Below, piece by piece: positions 26,943 through 34,684 of a stretch of DNA of 64,000 nucleotides. Every line of letters begins with the position of its first letter. Positions within the stretch are counted from its first letter, which is position 1. Source of the DNA: Amycolatopsis mediterranei (lineage in GTDB: Bacteria; Actinomycetota; Actinomycetes; Mycobacteriales; Pseudonocardiaceae); the NCBI RefSeq assembly GCF_026017845.1, contig NZ_CP100416.1, positions 6,804,326 through 6,868,325 on the forward strand, in the 5' to 3' direction. The notes below the pieces were generated by a model. The model had not been told where the DNA came from, did no database searches, and was given only the letters and a program-made list of their open reading frames with translations. The position numbers and the translations under genes are program-made.

Positions 26943-27086
26943 TCAGGGTTCTGACAACTCGGCCGGCGTCCGCGCCTTCCGGGCGCGGGCCCACAGGCGT
27001 GCCAGCTTCCGCCGCCACCCCCGGGCGGCGGCGAACTCCTGCCGGACCTCGGCCATGCGTGCGCGGAGGTAGGCGTCGGTGATCAT
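26943..27086 (-). CDS. Small basic protein, 47 aa
   Basis: A 47-residue, Arg-rich, probably helical product (begins MITDAYLRARMAEVRQEF). It is preceded by a good RBS (GGGAGCAG) 4 nt before ATG 27086. Codon use fits the genome. It is divergent from the AfsR-like regulator gene 117 bp away. Family not recognised; a real gene is likely but not certain. Confidence 0.45.
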   Translation of the reverse strand: MITDAYLRARMAEVRQEFAAARGWRRKLARLWARARKARTPAELSEP

Positions 27087-27203
27087 TTCTGCTCCCCTGG
27101 TCGTCCGTGCCGTCACGGTGCGCCGGGGCCATTGGGAAAATCTTGAACAGACCTTGTCGGGAGGACGCCGATCCGCTACGCCTGAGGCTGGGAGGGATCG
27201 GTC

Positions 27204-29993
27204 GTGGTGGAACTGCGGGTGCTGGGCGCCGTCGAGGTCGTGGCCGGTGGCACCCGGCTCGACATCGGGCACGCGCGGCAGCGTGACGTGCTGGCGGTGC
27301 TGCTCCTCGACGTCGGCCGGGCGGTCCCGGTCGACCGGCTCATCGACCGGGTGTGGGGCGAACGGCCACCGCGGCAGCCGAGGAACTCGCTGTACGCGTA
27401 CGTCTCGCGGCTGCGTGGGCTGCTGAGCGCACTGGACGGCGTGGCGATCGAACGCCGGCGTGACGGCTACCTCCTCGTCGCCGATCCGCTGGTGGTGGAC
27501 GTCCACCGGTTCGAAAGCCTCCTCGGGCGGGCGAGGACGACGGAGGACGACCACGCCGCGCTGGCGCTGTACGACGAGGCCTTGGCGCTTTGGCGCGGGA
27601 CACCGCTCAGCGACCTGGACTCGCCGTGGGTGGACGATGTCCGCGGCGAGCTGGAGCGCAAGCGCGAAGCAGCCGTGCTGGACCGCGACGACCTCCGGCT
27701 GCGCACGGGTGCCCACGCCGCCGTCCTCGCCCAGCCCGTCCCGGACGGCGTCGGCGGCGAACGGGCGGCGGCGCAGCGGATCGAAGCGCTGTTCCTCGAC
27801 GGCCGTCCGGCCGACGCGCTGCGCGAGTACGAACGGGTCCGGGTCCGCCTGGCGGACGAGCTCGGCACCGACCCGGGCCCGCGGCTGCGCAGCCTCCACG
27901 AACGCATCCTGACCGGCGGCGACACCGGGCCGGAACCGCGGCAGCTCCCGGCCGCGGCGCCCTCGTTCTCGGGACGCACCGCCGAACTGGCCGCCCTCGA
28001 CCGGATGCTGACCCCCGACGGCGCCGTCGCGGTGATCTCCGGCGCGGGCGGTCTCGGGAAGACGTGGCTGGCCGTGCGGTGGGCGACCGGCCACGCGAGC
28101 CGGTTCCCCGACGGCCAGTTGTACGTCGACCTCCGCGGCTTCGACCCGGCCCACGAACCGGTGCCCGCCGAGCGCGCGGTCCGCGGCTTCCTCGGCGCAC
28201 TGGGCGTCGCGTCCGCGTCGATCCCGTCGGAGCCGGAGGGGCAGGCGGCGCTGTACCGCAGCCTGACGGCCCGCCGCCGGCTGCTGGTAGTGCTCGACAA
28301 CGCCCGCGACACCCGGCACGTGACCCCGTTGCTGCCCGGCGGGCCGTCCTGTTCGGTTCTCATCACCAGCCGTCACGAGCTCGGCGGCCTGCTCACCACG
28401 CACGGCGCGAGCGCGCTGCCGCTGCGCACCCTCGACGAAGACCAGGCCCGGGAGCTGCTCGCGCACAAGCTGGGTGCGGCTCGGCTGGCCGCGGAACCCG
28501 AGGCGGCGCAGGAGATCCTGGACCAGTGCGGCGGACTGGCCCTGGCGCTGGCGATCGTGGCCGCCCGCGTCGCGGCCCAGCCGCAGCGGCGGCTCGCCGC
28601 GCTGGCCGCCGAACTGCGCGAAAGCCGGCTGGACGCGCTAGACACCGGGGAGCTGGCCGCGAGCTTGCGGGCGGTGTTCGACGCGTCGTACCGGTCTCTC
28701 TCCGTCGGCGCCGCCACCGCGTTCCGCCTGCTGGGGCTGGTCCCCACCGAGGACATCGAGCGCGCGGCCGCGGCGGCTCTGTTCGGCGACGCCCGGGCCG
28801 TGCGCGTGCTGTGCGCGGCCCACCTCCTGGAGGAGCACCAGCCGGGCCGCTTCCGGATGCACGACCTGGTCAAGCTCTACGCGGCCGAGCTCGTGGCGGC
28901 CGACGACCCGGCCACCCGCCTCGCGGCGTCGACCCGCTTGTTCGACCACTACCTGTGCTGGGCGTCGGCGGCGATGGACCGGTTCTCACCGCACGAGCCC
29001 TACCTGCGGCCCGACGTGAACGGGCCGCGCCCGTTATTCGCGTCCGGCGAAGCCGCGCGTGCGTGGCTGGACGCCGAGCGGGCGACGATGGTGGCGCTGG
29101 CCACGAGCGCCCCGGCGGCCTTGGCGGGGCACGTGGTCCGCCTGTCGGCGACGCTCTGGCGGTACCTGTACGTCGGGGCGCACCATTACGAGGCCCTCGC
29201 GCTGCACACGACCGCGCTCGCGCTGACCGGCCCGGGCACCCGGGAACGGGGATTCGCGGGCCACGCCGTCGGCAAGAGCTTGATCTTCCTCGGCCGCTTC
29301 GACGCGGCCGCCGAGCAGCTCGAGCAAACCCTTTTCCTGGCGTTGGAGCGGGGAGACGACCTCCTGGAAAGCATGGCCCGCAACAGCATCGCCACGATCG
29401 CCGACCACCGCGGCCACCGCCGGGCGGCCCGCGAGCAGTACGACCTGGCCCTCGCGGCGGCGCGCCGCACGGGCCACGCGCTGCTGGAGGGAATAGCGCT
29501 GTGCAACATCGGCGAGCACCACCGCTGGTGCGGCGACCACCGGAAGGCGGTGGAGTACCTGCAGCGAAGCGGCCGAATAGCGGAGGACCTCGGCTCGGCG
29601 GGCTTGGGCGCCCCGGTGCTGGCGGCCTTGGGCAGCGCGTACGCGGGCCTGGGCCGTCCCGACGAAGCCGACGAGCACTTCCGCCGGGCCTTGGACTTCG
29701 CCCGGGCGGGCGGCAACACGAACCTGGAGGTCACGGCCCTCAACGACCTGGCGGCGACGAAGACGGGTGCGGAGGCGATTTCGTTGTATGAGAAGGCGTT
29801 GGCTCTGGCCCGCCGGAGTGGTCACCTTCGGGAGCGCGCTGTCGCCCAGCACGGGTTGGGGGTGGCGCACCGGGTAGCCGGGAACGAGGCTGAGGCGGTG
29901 TCGCACTTGGAAGCGGCTTTGGTCGCGTACACGGAGTTGAGGGCGCCGGAGGCCGAGGAGGTGCGCGTCCTGCTCGGGGGGCGGGAGAGCTGA
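27204..29993 (+). CDS. AfsR/SARP-type regulator (OmpR-like HTH - BTAD - NB-ARC - TPR), 929 aa
   Basis: Large signal-transduction ATPase and transcription regulator, typical of control of secondary metabolism. Winged helix about 1-90 (DRLIDRVWGERPP, YVSRLRGLL); BTAD about 95-230; NB-ARC ATPase about 250-580 with Walker A GAGGLGKTWLA near 280, LVVLDNARDT as Walker B and CGGLALALAI; TPR repeats about 620-925. The BTAD loop after LRLRTG is slightly shortened compared with usual BTADs. An RBS (GGGAGGGA) precedes GTG 27204. No biosynthetic cluster lies in this window, so the target is unknown. Confidence 0.9.
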   Translation: MVELRVLGAVEVVAGGTRLDIGHARQRDVLAVLLLDVGRAVPVDRLIDRVWGERPPRQPRNSLYAYVSRLRGLLSALDGVAIERRRDGYLLVADPLVVDVHRFESLLGRARTTEDDHAALALYDEALALWRGTPLSDLDSPWVDDVRGELERKREAAVLDRDDLRLRTGAHAAVLAQPVPDGVGGERAAAQRIEALFLDGRPADALREYERVRVRLADELGTDPGPRLRSLHERILTGGDTGPEPRQLPAAAPSFSGRTAELAALDRMLTPDGAVAVISGAGGLGKTWLAVRWATGHASRFPDGQLYVDLRGFDPAHEPVPAERAVRGFLGALGVASASIPSEPEGQAALYRSLTARRRLLVVLDNARDTRHVTPLLPGGPSCSVLITSRHELGGLLTTHGASALPLRTLDEDQARELLAHKLGAARLAAEPEAAQEILDQCGGLALALAIVAARVAAQPQRRLAALAAELRESRLDALDTGELAASLRAVFDASYRSLSVGAATAFRLLGLVPTEDIERAAAAALFGDARAVRVLCAAHLLEEHQPGRFRMHDLVKLYAAELVAADDPATRLAASTRLFDHYLCWASAAMDRFSPHEPYLRPDVNGPRPLFASGEAARAWLDAERATMVALATSAPAALAGHVVRLSATLWRYLYVGAHHYEALALHTTALALTGPGTRERGFAGHAVGKSLIFLGRFDAAAEQLEQTLFLALERGDDLLESMARNSIATIADHRGHRRAAREQYDLALAAARRTGHALLEGIALCNIGEHHRWCGDHRKAVEYLQRSGRIAEDLGSAGLGAPVLAALGSAYAGLGRPDEADEHFRRALDFARAGGNTNLEVTALNDLAATKTGAEAISLYEKALALARRSGHLRERAVAQHGLGVAHRVAGNEAEAVSHLEAALVAYTELRAPEAEEVRVLLGGRES

Positions 29994-30026
29994 GCCGCCC
30001 TGCGTCGAGCGTCTCTCATCGGGGAT

Positions 30027-30725
30027 GTGCCACTGAACAAGGAGCCAGTCGTTGCTTCGCCGCAAGATGCCCGTGACTTCTGCATTGTCGCCGCACAGGT
30101 TGTTCCCACTCTCCTCATCGCTCTTTTTGTCGTTAATCGAGTGGTGGTTCCCCCTGACGGCAAAGAGATCGAAAAAGTCCATAAAGAGTCTTTCGACTTC
30201 TTGAATGAAATCAACCGCAGAACAAAGTCGACCCAAGAGACTCTCGACGAAGCGACCGCACTACTCGACACGACGGACGACCTTCGCGAGCAAATCGAGA
30301 TACAAAATCGCATCACCAGCGCCCTTGAAATGAGGGACAGCTTCGCAAAGCTCACGATTGCAGCACAAGAAGCCAAGGACAGGGCCGATAAACTGGTAGC
30401 CGGATCCCAGATCGAGACACGTCGCGAACTCCTGCTACTGAGCATCTATACCGTACTGGCCTTTGCGGCAGGTATCGCGGCAGAGTGGTGTGCCATTGCC
30501 GGAATATTGAAGGTATTGGATGCTCGGACGGCAGCGATGTTTGCTGCCGGAGCCACCGTGCTGATCACCTGCAACTTGGCACTGGAATCCTGGCGAGCCC
30601 TGCTTCGGAACAATCAAATTCCCGCCATGAACACGAAAATGGTCACGATAATATTGGAAGGTATCACCCTGGTCATCACCTGCTCACCAGCCGTGTTGAT
30701 ACCACTCCTGACCCATTCGTTATGA
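30027..30725 (+). CDS. AT-rich gene for a three-helix membrane protein (unknown)
   Basis: 232-residue product, family not recognised. The N-terminal hydrophobic segment (about 20-41) is followed by a long charged coiled-coil-like region (about 48-135) and a C-terminal hydrophobic half (about 140-232) with two or three further membrane spans. Base composition is plainly lower in GC than the chromosomal genes around it and matches the cassette inside the AICE; the last sense codon is TTA. It ends 6 bp before the left att repeat, so it lies just outside the present element. It is probably foreign DNA, perhaps left from an earlier insertion at the same site. Start GTG 30027. Confidence 0.65.
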   Translation: MPLNKEPVVASPQDARDFCIVAAQVVPTLLIALFVVNRVVVPPDGKEIEKVHKESFDFLNEINRRTKSTQETLDEATALLDTTDDLREQIEIQNRITSALEMRDSFAKLTIAAQEAKDRADKLVAGSQIETRRELLLLSIYTVLAFAAGIAAEWCAIAGILKVLDARTAAMFAAGATVLITCNLALESWRALLRNNQIPAMNTKMVTIILEGITLVITCSPAVLIPLLTHSL

Positions 30726-30731
30726 CATGCC

Positions 30732-30772
30732 AACAGCAGGTCAGAGGCGGATCGGTTTCTTGTTCATGAACT
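30732..30772. repeat. attL
   Basis: 41-bp copy of the att repeat, differing from attR at two positions. Read on the minus strand it still encodes MNKKPIRL and a TGA stop, the exact C-terminus of the aldehyde dehydrogenase. Both differences are synonymous. Confidence 0.85.
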
Positions 30773-30828
30773 ATCCAGGCGGTCGGTGGGCCTGGGGGCG
30801 TTCTTGGGCTTACCGCCTCTGACCTGCT
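30735..30828. repeat. Inverted repeat of the att core
   Basis: AGCAGGTCAGAGGCGG (30735-30750) is repeated in perfect reverse complement at 30813-30828, 62 bp away, inside the element. It could be a secondary recombination site or a hairpin acting as a terminator. Confidence 0.7.
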
Positions 30829-30876
30829 CTTTTGCGCCTGTTGGGTCCGGTCGCGTCCGAGTCTGTCTGGACGTCT

Positions 30877-30896
30877 GACGGCCTGTAGACGGCCTG
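30877..30896. repeat. Putative integrase arm-type sites, left
   Basis: Two GACGGCCTG copies 11 bp apart (30877 and 30888), followed by GC. The same pair with the same spacing occurs at the right end (43569 and 43580). Paired repeats at both ends of the element, outside the core, are typical of tyrosine-integrase arm sites. Confidence 0.55.
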
Positions 30897-31284
30897 GCTC
30901 CTCGCCGCCCCTGTGCCCGTCTGGCCTGGTGGCAGCCCTCCCCCGTCTTCCTCGTCCCCGCTGCCGTTAGCGCCGGAGGGCCGGTGTCAAGGGTGGGCGC
31001 TTGCGACCATCGCGCAGCGACGCCGTAGGCGCCCTTGATGGCGGTCGGCCGGTGTTAAACGATCGCTGACGAGGGAGCGGTCACCTGATCGTGGCCTGAT
31101 CCGGCGTAACACTGATCGACTCGGCGACGTCTCTGGGCGTATGTGGACGGGTGGATCAGTCAGCTCTCGGCGGCGCGCGTACGCGGCCGGCCCTCCGGCG
31201 GGCCGCCCGGCGACCGGCGGCCGAAGCGGAGCGGCAGGCCGTCCGTGTCGCGACCGGGCGAGCCCGCCGCGCGGGCGGTGACGT

Positions 31285-31307
31285 GCGCGCCGCCGCTGGC
31301 GGCGCGC
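31285..31307. terminator. GC-rich hairpin before the cargo cassette
   Basis: A perfect 10-bp stem (GCGCGCCGCC / GGCGGCGCGC) with a 3-nt loop lies just before the switch to AT-rich sequence. It may insulate the cassette from transcription coming from the left. Confidence 0.4.
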
Positions 31308-31364
31308 CTTGATCCCATAGAGCCAAATTCGGCAGCATGCGACTATTTTGACGCGAGGACGATC

Positions 31365-32414
31365 ATGTCAACTGAATCCGAGAGCACAGCGGACCAGGCG
31401 GGTAAGACCGCCGGAGATAGCATGATCGCAGTAAGCATACAAGGATCGACACCAGAGCAAGTCCGCGCAGTCGCGCAGCGATTGTTCGCGGACAACTTTC
31501 CAAGATTGAGCCAATCCGCACAGGAGACAGTCACTTCCCGGGCTTCCGACCTAGCGGAAGCGTTCATCGAAAAAGCAATAGACCGCGGGGTTAGCCTATC
31601 GGCGGCTGCCGACCCAGATGTTCAATATCTATTGCTCGCTAGCCAGCGTGACTATGCCAGGTCCGGAAACGACTCTCTCAAGAAACTTCTTGTCGACCTA
31701 CTGGTCGAACGGAGCTCTGCGCATGAAGATCTAGAAAAAATCGTACTAGGCGAAGCAATAGAGACAGCGCGGAAGCTTACTTCAAAGCAGATATCCGCAC
31801 TAACGATCTGCTGGCTGCTTCGGTCGACCACGCCGACCAGCGTTCAAACCTTCGACGACTTCATCGACTATGCACAAGTAAACTACCAACCGTTCTGCTC
31901 GAACCTACCTGTCAATAATTCAGAATATGCTCATATTCAGTACACCGGCTCCACCATCCCAGGCATGGGAAACAGTCTCGGATACTTGCTATCAAATCAG
32001 GTCCCCGGGTTATTTCAACGCGGTTTTCCAGTCAACGCAATACCGGAACCACTGTGGCAAGAACCAGTGAGACAAGAGCTATTCTCGGTAAATTTGTACG
32101 ACTCGACTCTCTGGCAGGTTGACGCACCGGACGAGCCGAAGGCGCGCGAGAAGCTAGCTAAAGTGGGTCTTAGCAATCTTGAGCAGCAATATGTTGGCCT
32201 GCTCAACAGCTATCGCCACAGCGACGAAGAAGTCGAAAAGAGGCTTATTGATTCAGGAGCATTCTGGGCGGACTTGATTCACGTTTGGCAGAGTACTAAT
32301 CTTTCTTCACTCACCGCTTCCAGCGTTGGAACGGCGATCGCTCACAGCAATTGGGTGGCCGTGACAGGTGGACTAAGTCCACTTTCTACCTGGATCACGG
32401 AGAATAAACACTAG
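31365..32414 (+). CDS. Cargo gene 1: LPO_1073/Vpar_1526-like protein (349 aa)
   Basis: AT-rich cytosolic protein. It has the order I associate with the LPO_1073/Vpar_1526 family: an N-terminal EQVRAVAQRLFADNFPRL-type segment (about 30-50), ADPDVQYLLLASQRDYARSG (about 85), LLVDLLVERSS and a KLTSKQISALTICWLLR helix (about 145). This recall is by eye and needs a profile search. The family has no established biochemical role that I can name. There is no membrane segment. ATG 31365 with GAGG 8 nt upstream was chosen over an upstream GTG whose region looks non-coding. It contains a TTA codon (32010). It is 26 bp upstream of the AbiTii-like gene on the same strand, so one operon is likely. Confidence 0.62.
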   Translation: MSTESESTADQAGKTAGDSMIAVSIQGSTPEQVRAVAQRLFADNFPRLSQSAQETVTSRASDLAEAFIEKAIDRGVSLSAAADPDVQYLLLASQRDYARSGNDSLKKLLVDLLVERSSAHEDLEKIVLGEAIETARKLTSKQISALTICWLLRSTTPTSVQTFDDFIDYAQVNYQPFCSNLPVNNSEYAHIQYTGSTIPGMGNSLGYLLSNQVPGLFQRGFPVNAIPEPLWQEPVRQELFSVNLYDSTLWQVDAPDEPKAREKLAKVGLSNLEQQYVGLLNSYRHSDEEVEKRLIDSGAFWADLIHVWQSTNLSSLTASSVGTAIAHSNWVAVTGGLSPLSTWITENKH

Positions 32415-32440
32415 GCCAGCCCGGAAGGCGGGGGCAAGGA

Positions 32441-33526
32441 ATGACCACGCTCGACTACTTACGGGAGCTCACCAGAGAGGCTATCGAGGCATGCTCGAAC
32501 CAATCTGTTAGAGTTTCCACTTCGCTCCGAAGGGCGATACGCATAGCTACCCTTAGGAACGACGTTTTTGCGCTCATATGGCTTGAGATGGAGGCAGATT
32601 CACATATTGGAACATCGCGAAACGAACGAGTATTGAGGCGCGCTGAGCTATCCGCACAAATCAATGCCACCGGAGATGAAGACGACTCGACGTTGCGCGC
32701 CGCTCAAATTTACTTCACTGGGCGTAAGATTGGCGCCGATAAGAATTCTAACGTACTTCCTAGCTCAGTCCGAGAGCTTGAGATTTCGGCACAAGACATG
32801 CGTGAGACGTTGGACATGCTCGCGACTCCCGCCGGAATGCACCCTCAAGACACTTACGTCATGTCAAAAAGCAACAGAGATCATGCGCTCACATTGCGAG
32901 AACATCTCCGGGAAGTTGAGTCAATTCTCTCTCGCATCGAAGACCGCATCTACCTATTTCTGGTTCGAACCGAAGCGCAACTTCTTTTAGGTCGAACATC
33001 ATCAGACATATTTGAGCGGGCGCGCACGTTCGTCGATTCGAAGCTTGCCGAACTTGCGCCCGAGCCACTTGAACAGTTCCAAGCGGCGTACAAGCGTTTA
33101 CAAGAGGGTGACATTGAAGCTCGATCACACGCGCTCACTTCCTGCAGAAGGATAATCAAGACTGTCGCCGACCTCGTCTATCCGCCCAAGAAGGAACCCG
33201 TCAAGGGATTCGACGGCAAAGAGCGAATACTCAACGCCGAGAAATATATCGGCCGGTTGCTGCAATACATCACCGAAACTATTGGGCCTCACGGGTCCGC
33301 AAAGGTTGTCTCCGCAACGCTTGAAAGCCTTGGCAGGCGGCTTACAAACCTGAATGAACTTAGCAGCAAAGGGGTTCATGCTGATATTACAGCCGACGAG
33401 GCAGATATGTGCATAATTCAGACGTATCTACTAATTGGGGAGGTCTTGCGCTACCGCGAAGGGAATTTCGCCCTGATCGACGAAGACCTGGCCGCCGGAG
33501 AGAACCCAAACCCCATTCAAGATTAA
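32441..33526 (+). CDS. Cargo gene 2: AbiTii-like protein with C-terminal helical domain (361 aa)
   Basis: The N-terminus (about 1-60: LRELTREAIEACSNQSVRVSTSLRRAIRIA, ALIWLEMEADSHI) resembles the AbiTii domain found in phage-abortive and other conflict-system proteins. The C-terminal half (about 225-350: SHALTSCRRIIKTVADLVYPP, RLLQYI, SLGRRLTNLNELSSKGVHADIT, CIIQTYLLIGEVLR) is a helical module often seen behind such N-termini in mobile elements. AAGGA immediately before ATG 32441 could serve as RBS. Codon 7 is TTA. It lies in the middle of the three-gene cassette. The effector activity is unknown; no nuclease or TIR motif is visible. Confidence 0.65.
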   Translation: MTTLDYLRELTREAIEACSNQSVRVSTSLRRAIRIATLRNDVFALIWLEMEADSHIGTSRNERVLRRAELSAQINATGDEDDSTLRAAQIYFTGRKIGADKNSNVLPSSVRELEISAQDMRETLDMLATPAGMHPQDTYVMSKSNRDHALTLREHLREVESILSRIEDRIYLFLVRTEAQLLLGRTSSDIFERARTFVDSKLAELAPEPLEQFQAAYKRLQEGDIEARSHALTSCRRIIKTVADLVYPPKKEPVKGFDGKERILNAEKYIGRLLQYITETIGPHGSAKVVSATLESLGRRLTNLNELSSKGVHADITADEADMCIIQTYLLIGEVLRYREGNFALIDEDLAAGENPNPIQD

Positions 33527-33561
33527 CCGAAATCCAAACACAGCAGCCGGCGAAGGACCAC

Positions 33562-34413
33562 ATGAGCGACCAGTTCAGCAATGTGAAGATCTTAGATATT
33601 TGCCAAGATTTGATTGCACTCTGGAAAACCCGCAAAGATAGCGAGATGCGCTATCGAGACCGTCGCACGAATCCTGGTCTCATGAAGTTCCTATCGGTAC
33701 ACGGACTTGTCGCACACACTTATCGTGTTGGCGAGCAGGCTCTCACGATGTGCACCTCGGGCGCAACCCTGGAAGCCATGCCGTTGATACGTATGTCATA
33801 TGAATCGGCTCTAACCTCGCATTGGATTGCGCAGAATATCGATGGAGCAGAGGCACTTCTGAACCGCGACGTTCACAGCAGAGAAATCGCAATTAGGACA
33901 CTACTGAACGCTCGATCAGAAGTGCTGCGTTCAGGAGCACAAGATTTTCCCGCCGCAGACGCGGAACTTCTCCGGACATCTTCCAAGGCGCAGGCACGAA
34001 ACTTTGAGCAGCTCTGTCGCGATCTAGAGCCTGGTGGCGTAGACGCATACGCGTACTACCGCTTGATGAGCTGGTACTCCCACCCAAGTTCAAGAATCAT
34101 CGATAGTTACGTAGTTCCCACAGAAGACAGACAGAATATTTCTGCACTGCGTCTCGAACCTGCCGAAACAGACACAATAATGTGGGTTCACTTCCTGGCT
34201 TATTCGTTCGTATGGGCGGGCCGAGCAGTCGACTTCGTAGATGCTGATCGTACGCATCGCAACAAGCTTCGCGATGCGGCACGTACGCTTGGAATTGCTG
34301 AAGTACTCAAATTGTCTGACAAAGCTAAGCTTCGAACAGCGAAGGCCGAGAAGGAGGAGCGGCGCGCCAACTGGAAGAGTCCAAGACAGAAGGACTCTAA
34401 CGAATCTCCATAA
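33562..34413 (+). CDS. Cargo gene 3: DUF5677-like protein (283 aa)
   Basis: Helical AT-rich protein resembling DUF5677: AHTYRVGEQALTMCTSG, ATLEAMPLIRMSYESALTSHWI and a later YYRLMSWYSHPSSRI segment with a conserved-looking His. Aromatic and His/Arg residues recur in the predicted helices. The C-terminal 40 residues are charged. ATG 33562 is the first start after the previous gene (35-bp gap); codon 11 is TTA. Its 3' end overlaps the end of a decayed GntR gene on the other strand by 17 bp, which marks the cassette border. Biochemical function unknown. Confidence 0.62.
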   Translation: MSDQFSNVKILDICQDLIALWKTRKDSEMRYRDRRTNPGLMKFLSVHGLVAHTYRVGEQALTMCTSGATLEAMPLIRMSYESALTSHWIAQNIDGAEALLNRDVHSREIAIRTLLNARSEVLRSGAQDFPAADAELLRTSSKAQARNFEQLCRDLEPGGVDAYAYYRLMSWYSHPSSRIIDSYVVPTEDRQNISALRLEPAETDTIMWVHFLAYSFVWAGRAVDFVDADRTHRNKLRDAARTLGIAEVLKLSDKAKLRTAKAEKEERRANWKSPRQKDSNESP

Positions 34414-34590
34414 CGTAGCGAAGTTCGTATCGGTCGACCCGGAACAGGATCTGGGCTGTCTCTACTGAGATCGTCTTTGGCACCAAATCCGTCTACAACG
34501 AGAAGCGTCTGTGCAATCTGGACCATCGGCCGGTTCGCCGCGATGTCTAACAGCTCAGCTTCCTGCTCGACGTGAGCTGTCGTGGCGGAG
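34397..34590 (-). pseudogene. Remnant of a GntR-family regulator (UTRA domain end)
   Basis: On the minus strand the UTRA-type sequence EAELLDIAANRPMVQIAQ leads into TLLVVDG. After a one-base shift it continues as VPKTISVETAQILF and RVDRYELRYVMEIR with a TAG stop at 34397-34399. The N-terminal DNA-binding part is missing. AICEs of this kind usually encode a GntR (KorSA-like) repressor, so this is probably the original regulator destroyed by the arrival of the AT-rich cassette. Confidence 0.6.
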
Positions 34591-34672
34591 CAGATGAGAG
34601 GAAGCAGGCAGGGCACCGCCGGACACGGTTGTGGTGTGCAGCCGGCGGCAGGGTCGACTTCGCCCCAGGCTG

Positions 34673-34678
34673 TAATCT
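34673..34678 (+). promoter_or_regulatory. -10 hexamer TAATCT, leaderless type
   Basis: TAATCT is 6 nt before ATG 34685. The GAGG between them is too close to the ATG for a normal RBS. Confidence 0.45.
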
Positions 34679-34684
34679 GAGGTC

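Larger units (their letters stand above)
30773..31364. other. Non-coding left end of the AICE
   Basis: No convincing gene here. It holds the inverted att core, paired GACGGCCTG repeats (30877, 30888), a bulged hairpin (30987-31038: TCAAGGG...GCGC with GCGCCCTTGA), and a GC-rich 10-bp perfect hairpin (31285-31307). Around 31,310 the sequence changes abruptly to AT-richer DNA. Confidence 0.7.

Noticed and set aside
27590..29791. 733-codon second frame within the AfsR-like regulator gene
   Set aside because: Arg/Pro/Gly-rich shadow frame; all recognisable domains are in the 27204 frame.
31143..31364. Upstream extension of cargo gene 1 from GTG 31143
   Set aside because: The added residues are Arg/Gly/Pro-rich, span GC-rich hairpin DNA, and differ sharply from the rest; the ATG at 31365 has an RBS.
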